The notes: generated by a model not told the origin, from the sequence alone. A stretch of 60,472 nucleotides of DNA from an uncultured Oscillospiraceae bacterium (GCA_934561515.1 CAKTGM010000009.1:1-60472), one strand, 5' to 3'. Numbered from the stretch's first letter, positions 16,252 to 25,723 are shown. A program made the numbers and translations.

Positions 16252-16348
16252 TGCCGCGCAGCATATCGGCAGAAACAGCATGAGCTGCTGCATATCATAG
16301 TCTTCCCGAAAGCGCCCCCAAACCAATTATCAAACGGAGGAAACGGTC

Positions 16349-18142
16349 ATGAAGAAACTATTGTGTCCCCTTTTCGCGCTTCTCATCGTGCTCTCGCTTT
16401 CCACCGCGGCGTTCGCCGCAGACTACAGCGCCGAGAAATCGGCCAACGCGCTCTATGAGCTTGGCCTTTTTCAGGGCACCGGTGAAACGGCGAACGGCAA
16501 GCCCATCTACAGTCTCGATGCCGCGCCGACGCGCGCGCAGGCCGTGACCATGCTCGTGCGTCTGCTCGGCAAGGAAGCGGAGGCCAAGGCCGGCACTTGG
16601 ACGGTTCCTTTTTCCGACCTTGCCGACTGGGCAAAGCCCTACGTCGGCTACGCCTATGCAAACGGCCTCACCAACGGCCTGAGCACAGAGCGCTTCGGCA
16701 GCGGCGACAAGGTAACGGCCAACCAGTACCTGACATTTATCCTGCGCGCGCTGGGCTACTCCTCGGAGAGTGACTTCCAGTGGGACAAGGCCAACGCCTT
16801 CAGCGACTCTCTTGGTCTGACGCACGGGGAATACAGTGCATCGCGCAGCTTCACGCGCGGCGACACCGCGCGCATCTCTTACGCCGCGCTCGCGCAGGCG
16901 CGCAAGGACAGCAGCGAAACGCTGGCCGCGCAGCTCGTGCGGCAGGGCGCGGTGAAGGCAAAAACCGCGGCGGAGTGCGGGCTGGTCCTTGCAGCGGACA
17001 GCAGCGGCTTTTTGAACATTGCCGGAAGCCGCTATACCCTGCAAAACACAGACGGCAAATATCTGGCCGCCTCCGGCGATGCGCTGACGCTGTCGGACAA
17101 GCCATTTACCTGGTATGCCTTGCCCGCCGCGGGTGACAGCTTTACCCTTCACCTCGACAACAAGCGGGCATATATGCTGGATGTTTCCAACGGATGGTTT
17201 GAAGAGGGTAACCGCGTCGTCATCTACGGCGACGGCGGCTATGAGGCGCAGCGCTGGAAGCTCTATCAAAGCGGTAAGGATACGTGGCAGCTTGTCTGCT
17301 CGCTGCACCCTGAGCTGGCGCTGTCAGCCTCATCGGGCGGCGCGGTGCTGCAAAAGCGCGGCAATGCCGGGACAAACTGGCAGCTCACGCTGGTCGGGAC
17401 CGAGCGGGACAATTATATGGAGATCGTGGGTCGCTCCGATGTGATCACGATGCGGCTGGAACGCCGTATATTAGATGTTCTGAGCCGCGCACGGCTGCAA
17501 AGGTGGGTCAATGACCTCGAGACTGCTTACGCCGACTACGCAGAGCTCACCGGCTGGACGCCGTACCGTCATGTTTATATCAATATGCTGGCCCCGGAGA
17601 CAGCCTGGGGCTACGCCTGTGAGGGCGGCATCATTCAAATCGACGCCGACTGCATTTATGAGGATCTGAGATTGAACTTCGCGCGGCGCAAAAACGACTG
17701 GAACTTCGGCCTGCTGCACGAGCTGAGCCATCTTTTTGAGGCCGACAGTCGACCGTGGGACTTCCATGCCGAGGTGTTGGCTGACTACAAGCTCGCCTAC
17801 GTCATGACGAAAAACAACTGCGCCGCCGTGCCCGCCGACTGGTACAGCGATAAGCGGGAGTATACCGGCTGGGACGTGATCGACGTCTACCGCGGCGACG
17901 GTCCGCTCAAGGACACGCTGACCGTATTTTCCCTCTCTGGCAAGCTTTCAGAGGTGATGAAGGAGATCGGTTGGGACGCTGCCAAGCAGGCCTTCCGCAA
18001 CTATCCTGACACCACGAGCCTCACGCCGGAAGAGAACTTTATGCTCTTCATCGATCTCCTCTCGCAGTACAGCGGCAAGGACGTGCGCGCGATGTTCACT
18101 GACGCGGAGTGGGCCAACGCGATGAAGGTCGGCTCGCTGTAA
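16349..18142 (+). CDS. Secreted SLH / ricin-like / M60-like metalloprotease
   Basis: A 597-residue secreted protein. A signal peptide ends near residue 23 (STAAFA). Residues ~25-190 look like S-layer homology repeats (PTRAQAVTMLVRLLG, PFSDLADWAKPYVGYAYANG, VTANQYLTFILRALGY) that would hold it on the cell wall. Residues ~225-345 look like a ricin-type beta-trefoil with Q/NxW marks (AQRWKLYQ, GTNWQL). The last part (~355-597) carries HELSH at 457-461 and a downstream glutamate at 475, the HExxH-x13-E pattern of M60-like peptidases, which cut glycoproteins such as mucin. Length and domain order fit a wall-bound glycoprotein-degrading enzyme. Domain calls are from pattern only. A terminator follows at once. 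Confidence 0.72.
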   Translation: MKKLLCPLFALLIVLSLSTAAFAADYSAEKSANALYELGLFQGTGETANGKPIYSLDAAPTRAQAVTMLVRLLGKEAEAKAGTWTVPFSDLADWAKPYVGYAYANGLTNGLSTERFGSGDKVTANQYLTFILRALGYSSESDFQWDKANAFSDSLGLTHGEYSASRSFTRGDTARISYAALAQARKDSSETLAAQLVRQGAVKAKTAAECGLVLAADSSGFLNIAGSRYTLQNTDGKYLAASGDALTLSDKPFTWYALPAAGDSFTLHLDNKRAYMLDVSNGWFEEGNRVVIYGDGGYEAQRWKLYQSGKDTWQLVCSLHPELALSASSGGAVLQKRGNAGTNWQLTLVGTERDNYMEIVGRSDVITMRLERRILDVLSRARLQRWVNDLETAYADYAELTGWTPYRHVYINMLAPETAWGYACEGGIIQIDADCIYEDLRLNFARRKNDWNFGLLHELSHLFEADSRPWDFHAEVLADYKLAYVMTKNNCAAVPADWYSDKREYTGWDVIDVYRGDGPLKDTLTVFSLSGKLSEVMKEIGWDAAKQAFRNYPDTTSLTPEENFMLFIDLLSQYSGKDVRAMFTDAEWANAMKVGSL

Positions 18143-18159
18143 CAGGAGCAAACTACGGA

Positions 18160-18199
18160 GACAGGGAGGGGGATACCCCCTCCCTGTCTCTTCTTTTTC
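18160..18199 (+). terminator. Intrinsic terminator after the protease gene
   Basis: GACAGGGAGGGGG / CCCCCTCCCTGTC around a short TA loop, then a pyrimidine-rich T tail. Confidence 0.88.
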
Positions 18200-18336
18200 T
18201 GCTTGTGAGCCCAGCCGCAAGCAAAGCGCCATCTCAGCGATCGCTGCGCCCGCCCTTTTTGCCGTCTCCCTCGCACAAATAATCGATAATATCAATGTAC
18301 TATGTTTTTTAAGGCAAAAACTTACATATTTCGTTC

Positions 18337-18366
18337 TTGACAAAAGCGATATGCCTGTGTTACTTT
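18337..18366 (+). promoter_or_regulatory. Promoter of the glycine cleavage operon
   Basis: TTGACA (18337-18342) with TACTTT (18361-18366) after 18 bases, in an AT-rich stretch 30 bases ahead of the riboswitch. The stretch 18200-18336 holds nothing else I can identify. Confidence 0.6.
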
Positions 18367-18395
18367 AAAAGCACAAATGAATCAAAAGTGATCGG

Positions 18396-18585
18396 ATGAA
18401 GAGTTCGGGAGAGACTGCGGCCTTTGATGCGGCCGCAGCGCCGAAGGGGAAAGCAAAAGCTCTCAGGCAAAAGGGCCGAACTTGGACGACACTCCGAAAA
18501 GTGCGGATCGCCGCACGCCGAAGGTGCAACCTGTCATGTAAAAAAACGCAGCAGGGAATCTCTCAGGTAATAAAACGGAGGCACA
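18396..18585 (+). ncRNA. Tandem glycine riboswitch (gcvT leader)
   Basis: Two glycine aptamers lie in series. The first has GGGAGAGACTGC, then GCCGAAGGGG, AAGC and CTCTCAGGCAAAAGG. The second has the same order in weaker form, with GCCGAAGGTGCAA and TCTCTCAGGTAATAAAACGG. These are the conserved parts of the gcvT motif. It lies between the promoter and gcvT, and its 3' end runs into a terminator hairpin. In known cases, glycine binding favours anti-termination and turns the cleavage genes on. Confidence 0.96.
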
Positions 18586-18620
18586 AAGTTTTCCTTGCAG
18601 GGAAGCTTTGTGCTTTTTCT
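18581..18620 (+). terminator. Riboswitch-controlled terminator
   Basis: GCACAAAG (18581-18588) pairs with CTTTGTGC (18605-18612), followed by TTTTTCTT. Its 5' arm overlaps the end of the second aptamer, so folding of the aptamer and the terminator should compete. Confidence 0.88.
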
Positions 18621-18684
18621 TATCTGCTGTTTTAATAATATTGATAGGATTCATTTGAAATTTTAATTCATGGAGGATGCACTC

Positions 18685-19782
18685 ATGGAAAAGAAAACAC
18701 CGCTGTATCAGACACACGTGGACATGGGCGGCAAGATCGTCGAATTCGGCGGCTTCCTGATGCCCGTGCAGTACCCCACCGGCGTGATCGCCGAGCACAT
18801 GGCCGTCCGCGAAAAGGCAGGCCTCTTCGACGTCTCCCATATGGGTGAGCTGCGGCTCAAGGGTCCCGCCGCCGTTGAGAACGTGCAGAGGATCATCACC
18901 GCCGACATTTCCACCATGAAGGACGGCGAGATCAAGTACTCGATGTTCTGCAACGAAAAAGGCGGCATCATCGATGACTTCATCGTCTACCGCTGCGCTG
19001 CCGACGACTATCTGCTGGTCGTGAACGCGGGCAACCGCGACAAGGACGCCGCATGGGTCGAGAGCCACCTCTCCGGCGACGTTGACTACCGCGACGAGGG
19101 CAGCGACTGGGGTCAGCTCGCCCTGCAAGGCCCCAAGTCCCACGAGATCCTGTGTAAGCTCTGCGAGGAAAAGGACCTCCCCGCCAAGTACTACACCTTC
19201 ACCGACAATGTCTCCCTGAACCTCGGCGAGCGCACCATTCACGCCCTCGTCTCCCAGACCGGCTACACCGGCGAGTTCGGCTACGAGATCTACTGCAAGG
19301 CCGAGGACACCGTTGATCTCTGGAAGGCGCTGCTCAGGGCGGGCGAGAGCGAGGGCCTCATCCCCTGCGGTCTCGGCGCGCGCGACACGCTGCGCCTCGA
19401 AGCCTCCATGCCGCTCTACGGCCATGAGATGAACGACGAGATCACGCCGAAGATGGCCGGCCTTCCCTGCAAGCTCACCGGCAAGGACTTCATCGGCCGC
19501 GACGCGCTCGCCGCGCTCGGCGCGCCGAAGTTCAAGCGCATCGGCATGAAGGTCGTCGGCCGCGGCATCGTGCGCGAGCACTGCGACCTCTACACCATGG
19601 ATGGTGAGAAGATCGGCTGGACGTCCTCCGGCACGTTCGCGCCCTTCATCGGCTGCGGCGTCGCCATGGGCTACATCCCCGCCGAGGACATCGAGCTTGG
19701 CAAGCACCTCAATGCCGACGTGCGCGGGCGCATGGTCGAGCTGGAGATCGTCCCGATGCCCTTCTACAAGCTCGAGCGCTGA
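18685..19782 (+). CDS. gcvT: Glycine cleavage system T protein (aminomethyltransferase)
   Basis: A 365-residue aminomethyltransferase. It takes the aminomethyl group from the H-protein lipoyl arm and gives methylene-THF and ammonia. It has FGGFLMPVQYPTGVIAEH near residue 20, the family start block, and LFDVSHMGELRLKG near 48, then the folate-binding region and a C-terminal barrel. I chose the ATG at 18685 because GGAGG stands eight bases before it; an upstream in-frame ATG at 18670 overlaps that site. It is the first gene of the riboswitch-controlled unit. Confidence 0.96.
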   Translation: MEKKTPLYQTHVDMGGKIVEFGGFLMPVQYPTGVIAEHMAVREKAGLFDVSHMGELRLKGPAAVENVQRIITADISTMKDGEIKYSMFCNEKGGIIDDFIVYRCAADDYLLVVNAGNRDKDAAWVESHLSGDVDYRDEGSDWGQLALQGPKSHEILCKLCEEKDLPAKYYTFTDNVSLNLGERTIHALVSQTGYTGEFGYEIYCKAEDTVDLWKALLRAGESEGLIPCGLGARDTLRLEASMPLYGHEMNDEITPKMAGLPCKLTGKDFIGRDALAALGAPKFKRIGMKVVGRGIVREHCDLYTMDGEKIGWTSSGTFAPFIGCGVAMGYIPAEDIELGKHLNADVRGRMVELEIVPMPFYKLER

Positions 19783-19866
19783 GCCCCGCATTCCACCCCT
19801 GCAAGCACCGCACACCACAAAAACATTCACCACCCAACCTTTGAAACGATAATAGGAGGAACGATT

Positions 19867-20244
19867 ATGAACATCCCTGCTGAGCTGAAGTATTCCAAGT
19901 CCCACGAGTGGGTCAAGATGGACGGCGACGTTGCCGTCATCGGCATTTCCGATTTTGCCCAGGACGCGCTGGGCGATGTGGTTTTCATCAACCTGCCCGC
20001 CGAGGGCGACGAGGTCACCGCCGGCGAAGCACTGGGCGACGTTGAGTCCGTCAAGGCCGTTTCCGACGTGCTCTGCCCCGTCAGCGGCACCGTCTGCGAG
20101 GTGAACGAGGCCCTCGCCGACGCGCCCGAGACGCTCAACTCCGACCCCTACGGTGCGTGGATCATCAAGGTCTCCCCGGTGACCGGCAGCGAGGAGCTGC
20201 TCGACGCCGCCGCTTACGAGGCGCACTGCGCGCAGGAGGGCTGA
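19867..20244 (+). CDS. gcvH: Glycine cleavage system H protein
   Basis: A 125-residue lipoyl carrier. The lipoylated lysine is in GDVESVKAVSDV at about residue 64, and the fold motifs YSKSHEWVKMDG and VVFINLPAEGDEVTAG are all present. It shuttles the aminomethyl group between P, T and L proteins. TAGGAGG lies ahead of the ATG. The lipoate ligase needed to charge it is encoded three genes downstream. Confidence 0.96.
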   Translation: MNIPAELKYSKSHEWVKMDGDVAVIGISDFAQDALGDVVFINLPAEGDEVTAGEALGDVESVKAVSDVLCPVSGTVCEVNEALADAPETLNSDPYGAWIIKVSPVTGSEELLDAAAYEAHCAQEG

Positions 20245-20245
20245 G

Positions 20246-21571
20246 ATGGGCTCCTACGTTCCCACCACCGCGGCGGAACGGGAGGAAATGCTCGCACGCA
20301 TCGGGGTAGACAGCCTGGAAGGGCTGTATCAGGCCGTCCCGCAGGAGATGCTCCTGCGGAGCGGCGGGCTGAATATCCCCGAGGGCTTGAGCGAGCTTGC
20401 CGTGCGCGAGGCCGTCACCGCCATGGCCGAGAAGAACCGCGTTTTCAAGACCGTTCTTCGCGGCGCGGGCGCTTACCGCCACTTCATCCCCGCCGTTGTC
20501 AAATCCGTCACCTCCCGCGAAGAGCTGCTCACCTGCTATACGCCCTATCAGGCCGAGATCAGTCAGGGCGTTTTGCAGGGCACCTTTGAATTCCAGACCA
20601 TGATCTGCGAGCTGACCGGCATGGACGTTTCCAACGCCTCGCACTACGACGGCGCGACCGCCGCGGCCGAGACCATCCCCATGTGCCGCGACCGCAAGCG
20701 CACGAAGGCCTATGTCTCCGCCGCCGCGCATCCGCAGACCATCGAGGTCATGAAGACCTACTGCTTCGCCTCCAACACCGAGCTGGTCGTCGTCCCCGCG
20801 AAGGACGGCAGGACCGACACGGACGCGCTCAAGGCAGCGCTCGGCGCGGACGCCGCGTGCTTCTACCTCCAGCAGCCGAACTACTTCGGCCAGCTCGAGG
20901 ACGCGAAGGCGATCGGCGAGATCGTCCACGCCGCGGGCGCGAAGTTCGTCATGGGCGTGAACCCCATCGCCTGCGCCATTCTGCCCACGCCGCGCGAAGA
21001 GGGCGCGGACATCGCCGTCGGCGACGGCCAGCCCCTCGGTCTCGACACCGCCTTCGGCGGCCCGTACCTCGGCTTTATGGCGACGACCAGCGCCATGACG
21101 AGAAAGCTCCCCGGCCGCATCGTGGGCCAGACGACGGACGTGGACGGCAAGACCGGCTACGTGCTGACGCTTTCCGCGCGCGAGCAGCACATCCGCCGCG
21201 AAAAGGCCAGCTCCAACATCTGCTCCAATCAGGCGCTGTGCGCCTTCGCCGCAGGCGTTTACATGGCGGCGATGGGCGAGGGCGGCATGAAGCAGTGCGC
21301 AAGGCTCTGCACCTCCAAGGCGCACTATTTTGCATCCGAGCTCGAAAAGATCGGCTGCACGATCCAATACAAGGGCGAATTTTTCCACGAGTTCGTCACC
21401 GAGGTCTCCTGCCCCGACTGCCGCAAAAAGCTCCTCGACGCGCTTGCGGAGAACGGCATTCTCGGCGGCGCGGAGGTGGACGGCGGCATCCTCTGGTGCG
21501 TGACCGAGCTTGTGAGCAAGGCCCAGCTCGACCGCGCCGTTGAAATCGTGAAGGAGGTGTGCGTAAAATGA
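20246..21571 (+). CDS. gcvPA: Glycine dehydrogenase (decarboxylating) subunit 1
   Basis: A 441-residue N-terminal half of the P protein, which in this group is split into two polypeptides. It begins MGSYVPTTAAEREEMLARIG and has GAGAYRHFIPAVV near residue 73, EFQTMICELTGMDVSNASHYDGAT near 115 and GNxxLG-type loops later on. It lacks the PLP lysine, which sits in subunit 2. Its ATG comes one base after the gcvH stop and uses an AGGAGG inside gcvH. Its stop overlaps gcvPB (ATGA), which fits equal production of the two halves. Confidence 0.95.
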   Translation: MGSYVPTTAAEREEMLARIGVDSLEGLYQAVPQEMLLRSGGLNIPEGLSELAVREAVTAMAEKNRVFKTVLRGAGAYRHFIPAVVKSVTSREELLTCYTPYQAEISQGVLQGTFEFQTMICELTGMDVSNASHYDGATAAAETIPMCRDRKRTKAYVSAAAHPQTIEVMKTYCFASNTELVVVPAKDGRTDTDALKAALGADAACFYLQQPNYFGQLEDAKAIGEIVHAAGAKFVMGVNPIACAILPTPREEGADIAVGDGQPLGLDTAFGGPYLGFMATTSAMTRKLPGRIVGQTTDVDGKTGYVLTLSAREQHIRREKASSNICSNQALCAFAAGVYMAAMGEGGMKQCARLCTSKAHYFASELEKIGCTIQYKGEFFHEFVTEVSCPDCRKKLLDALAENGILGGAEVDGGILWCVTELVSKAQLDRAVEIVKEVCVK

Positions 21572-22995
21572 AGCTCATTTTTGAACTCGGCGCCGAAGGG
21601 CGCGGCATGACCCTCATGCCGGAGTGCGACGTGCCCGAATATCACCTCCCCGAAGAGCGCAGCGCGCCGCTGCACCTGCCCCATGTGAGCGAAAACGAGC
21701 TCACCCGCCACTATACCGCTCTCTGTAAGCGCATCCACGGCGTGAACGACGGCTTCTATCCCCTCGGCTCGTGCACGATGAAGTATAACCCCAAGATCGA
21801 CGAGGACATGGCGGCGCTTGCGGGCTTCACGCAGCTTCACCCGCTCCAGCCCATTGAGACCGCGCAGGGCGCGCTCGAGGTGCTCCACACCCTCGGCACG
21901 GAGCTGGGCGAGGTCTTCGGCATGGACGCCGTGACGTTCCAGCCCGCCGCGGGCGCGCACGGCGAATTCACCGGCGTTCTTCTCATCAAGGCCTACCATG
22001 CAGACCACGGCGATACCGCGCGCACAAAGATCATCGTGCCCGACTCCGCCCACGGCACGAACCCCGCGACCGCCGCGATGTGCGGCTTCCAGGTCGTGAA
22101 CATCCCCTCCGGCGCGGACGGCTGCGTTGATCTGGACGCGCTGCGCGCCGCCGTCGGCCCCGACACCGCGGGATTGATGCTCACGAACCCCAACACCGTC
22201 GGCATTTTCGACAAGAACATCCTCGAGATCACGAAGATCGTCCACGACGCGGGCGGCCTTTGCTACTACGACGGTGCGAACCTCAACGCCGTCATGGGCG
22301 TGGTCCGTCCCGGCGACATGGGCTTTGACTGCATCCACTCGAATCTCCACAAGACCTTTGCAACGCCGCACGGCGGCGGCGGCCCCGGCGCGGGCGCGGT
22401 CGGCTGCAAGGAATTCCTCAAAAAATATATGCCCGGCCCGCTGGTCGTCAAGGAGGACGGCAGGTACGGCTTTGCCTATCCCGAAAAGTCCATCGGCCGC
22501 GTGAAGATGTTCTGCGGCAACTTCTCCGTCGTCGTGCGCGCGCTCACCTATGTGCTCACGCTCGGACGGGACGGCATCCGCGAGGCGGCGATGAACGCCG
22601 TGCTGAACGCAAACTATATGCGCGTCAAGCTCAGGGATACCTTCACCATGGCCTATGACGAAATTTGTATGCACGAGTTCGTCATGTCGCTTGTCGATCT
22701 CCACAAGGACACGGGCGTTTCCGCGCTCGACCTTGCCAAGGGAATGCTCGACTTCGGCCTGCATCCGCCCACGATGTACTTCCCGCTCATCGTCCACGAG
22801 GCGCTCATGATCGAGCCCTGCGAGACCGAGAGCAAGGAGACGATGGACGAGGTGTGCGATATTTACCGCCAGCTCTTCGAGCTTGCGCATTCTGATCCCG
22901 AGGCGCTGCACACCGCGCCGCATAGTACGCCCGTCCGCCGTCTCGATGAGGTCGGCGCGGCGCGCAACACGATTTTAAGGTATACGTTCGCATGA
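21568..22995 (+). CDS. gcvPB: Glycine dehydrogenase (decarboxylating) subunit 2
   Basis: A 475-residue C-terminal half of the P protein, which decarboxylates glycine with PLP and loads the rest onto lipoyl-GcvH. The PLP lysine is in NLHKTFATPHGGGGPGAG at about residue 260, and PLGSCTMKYNPKI near 65 is also typical. I chose the ATG at 21568, overlapping the gcvPA stop, with AAGGAGG upstream; nine bases further out is another in-frame start without better support. The stop overlaps lplA by four bases. Confidence 0.95.
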   Translation: MKLIFELGAEGRGMTLMPECDVPEYHLPEERSAPLHLPHVSENELTRHYTALCKRIHGVNDGFYPLGSCTMKYNPKIDEDMAALAGFTQLHPLQPIETAQGALEVLHTLGTELGEVFGMDAVTFQPAAGAHGEFTGVLLIKAYHADHGDTARTKIIVPDSAHGTNPATAAMCGFQVVNIPSGADGCVDLDALRAAVGPDTAGLMLTNPNTVGIFDKNILEITKIVHDAGGLCYYDGANLNAVMGVVRPGDMGFDCIHSNLHKTFATPHGGGGPGAGAVGCKEFLKKYMPGPLVVKEDGRYGFAYPEKSIGRVKMFCGNFSVVVRALTYVLTLGRDGIREAAMNAVLNANYMRVKLRDTFTMAYDEICMHEFVMSLVDLHKDTGVSALDLAKGMLDFGLHPPTMYFPLIVHEALMIEPCETESKETMDEVCDIYRQLFELAHSDPEALHTAPHSTPVRRLDEVGAARNTILRYTFA

Positions 22996-23978
22996 TCAGA
23001 AAGCTTGCATATTACATCGGAACCTGCACCGACCCCCACCGCAACCTCGCGCTCGAGGAATATCTGACCGATACGGTGGGCGAGGATACCTGTATCCTCT
23101 ATCTCTGGCAAAACAAGCATACGGTCGTTATCGGCCGCAATCAAAATGCGTGGCAGGAATGCCGCACCACGGAGCTCTCTCAAGACGGCGGGATACTGGC
23201 CCGCCGTCTCTCCGGGGGCGGCGCGGTCTACCACGACCTCGGCAACCTCAACTTCACCTTCTCGCTGCGCGAAGCGGACTATGACCTGCGCCGCCAGCAG
23301 AGCGTGATCGTGGAGGCCTGCCGGCTTCTCGGCATCCCGGCGGAGATCTCCGGCCGGAACGACATTCTTACAAACGGCTGCAAATTCTCCGGCAACTCCT
23401 TTTACTCCCACGCGGGCTGCGCGTTCCACAACGGGACGCTCCTTGTGAATGTCGACATGGCAAACCTCGGCAAGTACCTCACGCCGTCGAAGACGAAGCT
23501 CGAGAGCAAGGGCGTCGCCTCCGTGCGCTCGCGCGTCATCAACTTAACAGAACTCAAGCCCGATCTCACGATCGACGCCATGGCGACAGCCATGGTCAAG
23601 GCCTTCGAGACCGTCTACGATCTCGAAGCAAGAGAGCTTTGCGAGCAGGACTTTGACGCAGGCGAGATCGAGCGCCGCTGCGAGCGCTTCCACAGCTACG
23701 ACTGGGTCTACGGCAGGAGCGTGCCCTGCTCGTTCTCCTGCGCCAAGCGCTTTTCCTGGGGCGAGGTGACGCTCGAGCTCGCGGTGGAAAACGCCGCCTG
23801 CGCGGAGGCCGCCGTCTGGTCCGACGCGATGGACGCGGAGTTTGCGCGGCCGCTCGCCGACGCCCTGCGCGGCTGCCGCTTTTCCATCGACGCGCTCTGC
23901 GAGCGCGTGCAGTCGGTGGAGGCGTGCCGCGCATATGCGGACGATCTCTGCGCGCTGCTGCGCGAGCAGGACATCTGA
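22992..23978 (+). CDS. lplA: Lipoate-protein ligase
   Basis: A 328-residue lipoate ligase that attaches lipoate through lipoyl-AMP to carrier proteins. The signature RRLSGGGAVYHDLGNLNFTF lies near residue 70, the lysine region is SKTKLESKGVASVRSRVINL, and a C-terminal accessory domain is present. Its ATG overlaps gcvPB, so it is made with the cleavage enzymes, and its obvious partner is GcvH. This suggests the cell scavenges lipoate, since no lipA or lipB lies here. Confidence 0.94.
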   Translation: MIRKLAYYIGTCTDPHRNLALEEYLTDTVGEDTCILYLWQNKHTVVIGRNQNAWQECRTTELSQDGGILARRLSGGGAVYHDLGNLNFTFSLREADYDLRRQQSVIVEACRLLGIPAEISGRNDILTNGCKFSGNSFYSHAGCAFHNGTLLVNVDMANLGKYLTPSKTKLESKGVASVRSRVINLTELKPDLTIDAMATAMVKAFETVYDLEARELCEQDFDAGEIERRCERFHSYDWVYGRSVPCSFSCAKRFSWGEVTLELAVENAACAEAAVWSDAMDAEFARPLADALRGCRFSIDALCERVQSVEACRAYADDLCALLREQDI

Positions 23979-24046
23979 AAACCGGATACAACAACCTGCA
24001 ATGCCGCCAATAGATGGGCGGCATTGCTCGAAAGAGGAAAAATACT

Positions 24047-25426
24047 ATGTCTCATTATCAACTCATTGTCATCGGCGCGGGGCCCGGCGGCTACGAGGCG
24101 GCGCTGCGCGCGGCCAGGCTCGGCCTCAAGACCGCCGTTGTTGAAAAGCGCGAGGCGGGCGGCACCTGCCTGAATCGCGGCTGCATCCCGACCAAGACGC
24201 TGCTCCATTCCTCTCAGGTCTACCACGACGCAAAGTTCGGCGCGCCCATCGGCGTGCACACTGCGGACATCACCGCGAGCATCGAGGAGATCTTCGCCTA
24301 CAAGCGCGCGGTCTCGCAGAAGCTCTCGGGCGGCATCGAGTCCCTCTTTAAGAGCGCAAAGATCGACCTGCTGCGCGGCACGGCGCTCATCACCGCGCCC
24401 GGCTGCGTCCGCGTGACGGACGCCGAGGGAGCCACCGCGGACTACACCTGCGATGATATCCTGATCGCCACGGGCTCCGTGCCCGCGCGCCCACCCATCC
24501 CCGGTCTTGAGCTTGCGATGACCTCCGACGAGCTGCTCGAGGGCTGCGACCATCTCTACCGCTCCATCGTCATCATCGGCGGCGGCGTCATCGGCATCGA
24601 GTTTGCGACCTTTTACGCAGACCTCGGCTGCGAGGTGACGGTCATCGAGGGCATGGACCGGCTGCTGCCGAACATGGACAAGGAGCTGGGGCAGAACCTC
24701 GCTCTCATCCTCAAAAAGCAGGGCGTGAAGGTCTTCACAAACGCCATGGTCCAGCGCGTGGAGCAAGCGGGCGAGGACATCGCCGTGCACTTCACCTGCA
24801 AGGAAAAGGACGAGTGCGCTGCGGGCGAGGCCGTGCTCTGCGCCATCGGCCGCCGCCCCTACTGCGACGGTCTCTTCGCAGACGACGTCAGCGTAGAGAT
24901 GAACCGCCGCAGCATCGCCGTGAACGAGCGCTACGAAACGAGCATCCCCCATATCTACGCCATCGGCGACGTTTCCTCGAAGATCCAGCTTGCCCATGTT
25001 GCCACCGCGCAGGGCATCGCCTGCGTCGAGCTTCTCTGCGGAAAAGAGAATCACACCTCCATGTCCGTTGTGCCGAGCTGCATCTACTGCCGCCCGGAGA
25101 TCGCCGTCGTCGGCATGACCGAGGCGGAGGCAAAGGAGGCGGGCATCCCCGTCAAGGTCGGCAAGCACGTGATGTTCGACAACGCCAAGACCGTCATCTC
25201 CGACCCCGGCCGCTGCTTTATGAAGTTTGTCGCAAACGCCGAAACGCACGAACTGCTCGGCGCGCAGCTCATGTGCGAGCATTCGAGCGACATGATCGGC
25301 GGCGTTTCGCAGGCGCTCGCCAACCGCATGAGCGCCGAGAGCTTCCATCTCGCCATGCGCCCGCACCCCTCGTTTGAAGAGGCGATGACCGCCGCGCTCG
25401 AGGATCTGTGCGAAAAGCTCGGCTGA
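24047..25426 (+). CDS. lpdA: Dihydrolipoyl dehydrogenase (L protein)
   Basis: A 459-residue flavoprotein disulfide reductase that re-oxidises dihydrolipoyl-GcvH with NAD. The FAD site VIGAGPGGYEAALRAARLG is at the start, the redox pair is GGTCLNRGCIPTK (CxxxxC, about residues 42-47), the NAD site is IIGGGVIGIEFATFY, and the C-terminal catalytic histidine is in RPHPSFEE. I chose the ATG at 24047 behind AAAGAGGAAA. A short hairpin, CCGCC...GGCGG around AATAGAT, lies in the gap from lplA. A terminator follows the stop. Confidence 0.95.
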   Translation: MSHYQLIVIGAGPGGYEAALRAARLGLKTAVVEKREAGGTCLNRGCIPTKTLLHSSQVYHDAKFGAPIGVHTADITASIEEIFAYKRAVSQKLSGGIESLFKSAKIDLLRGTALITAPGCVRVTDAEGATADYTCDDILIATGSVPARPPIPGLELAMTSDELLEGCDHLYRSIVIIGGGVIGIEFATFYADLGCEVTVIEGMDRLLPNMDKELGQNLALILKKQGVKVFTNAMVQRVEQAGEDIAVHFTCKEKDECAAGEAVLCAIGRRPYCDGLFADDVSVEMNRRSIAVNERYETSIPHIYAIGDVSSKIQLAHVATAQGIACVELLCGKENHTSMSVVPSCIYCRPEIAVVGMTEAEAKEAGIPVKVGKHVMFDNAKTVISDPGRCFMKFVANAETHELLGAQLMCEHSSDMIGGVSQALANRMSAESFHLAMRPHPSFEEAMTAALEDLCEKLG

Positions 25427-25464
25427 GCCGCCCTTCCCGCAAGGACAAATATCACGGCAAAAGT

Positions 25465-25499
25465 ACGCCGCGGAACGAAAATCCCGCGGCGTATTTTTA
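25465..25499 (+). terminator. Intrinsic terminator of the glycine cleavage operon
   Basis: ACGCCGCGG and CCGCGGCGT around an A-rich loop, then ATTTTTAT. Confidence 0.92.
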
Positions 25500-25545
25500 T
25501 GTCGCCCCGCCGCGCATTTTTATCATACCTTGTCGTCATTTTATC

Positions 25546-25573
25546 TTGACAAAGCGTAATGCAGTGGTATAAT
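25546..25573 (+). promoter_or_regulatory. Strong promoter of the brnQ leader
   Basis: Perfect TTGACA (25546-25551) and perfect TATAAT (25568-25573), 16 bases apart, about 350 bases ahead of brnQ, leaving a long leader. Confidence 0.85.
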
Positions 25574-25606
25574 AACAACAATTTCCGCAGTGAAGGAGGC
25601 GATTGT

Positions 25607-25723
25607 ATGCGCGCTATGGTTACATCCAAAAAAGCCGTTTTTGGTGTAAACCAGCGACTGATCGTAGGGATAGAGGAATGCACGCTGCCCTCTATGCTGT
25701 CCGAGCAGCCCGCTGCGGTTTGA
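25607..25723 (+). CDS. Possible 38-residue leader peptide ahead of brnQ
   Basis: A short reading frame with a perfect GAAGGAGG ribosome site seven bases before its ATG, 34 bases after the promoter. The peptide (MRAMVTSKKAVFGVNQRLIV, continuing to a terminal valine) is rich in branched-chain residues, with a LIVGI cluster whose codons are CTG ATC GTA GGG ATA. GTA and ATA look uncommon next to the GTC/ATC-rich genes around it. Because brnQ encodes a branched-chain amino acid transporter, a ribosome-stalling attenuator is a reasonable reading. It could also be a small protein in its own right. No homologue is recognised. Confidence 0.5.
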   Translation: MRAMVTSKKAVFGVNQRLIVGIEECTLPSMLSEQPAAV

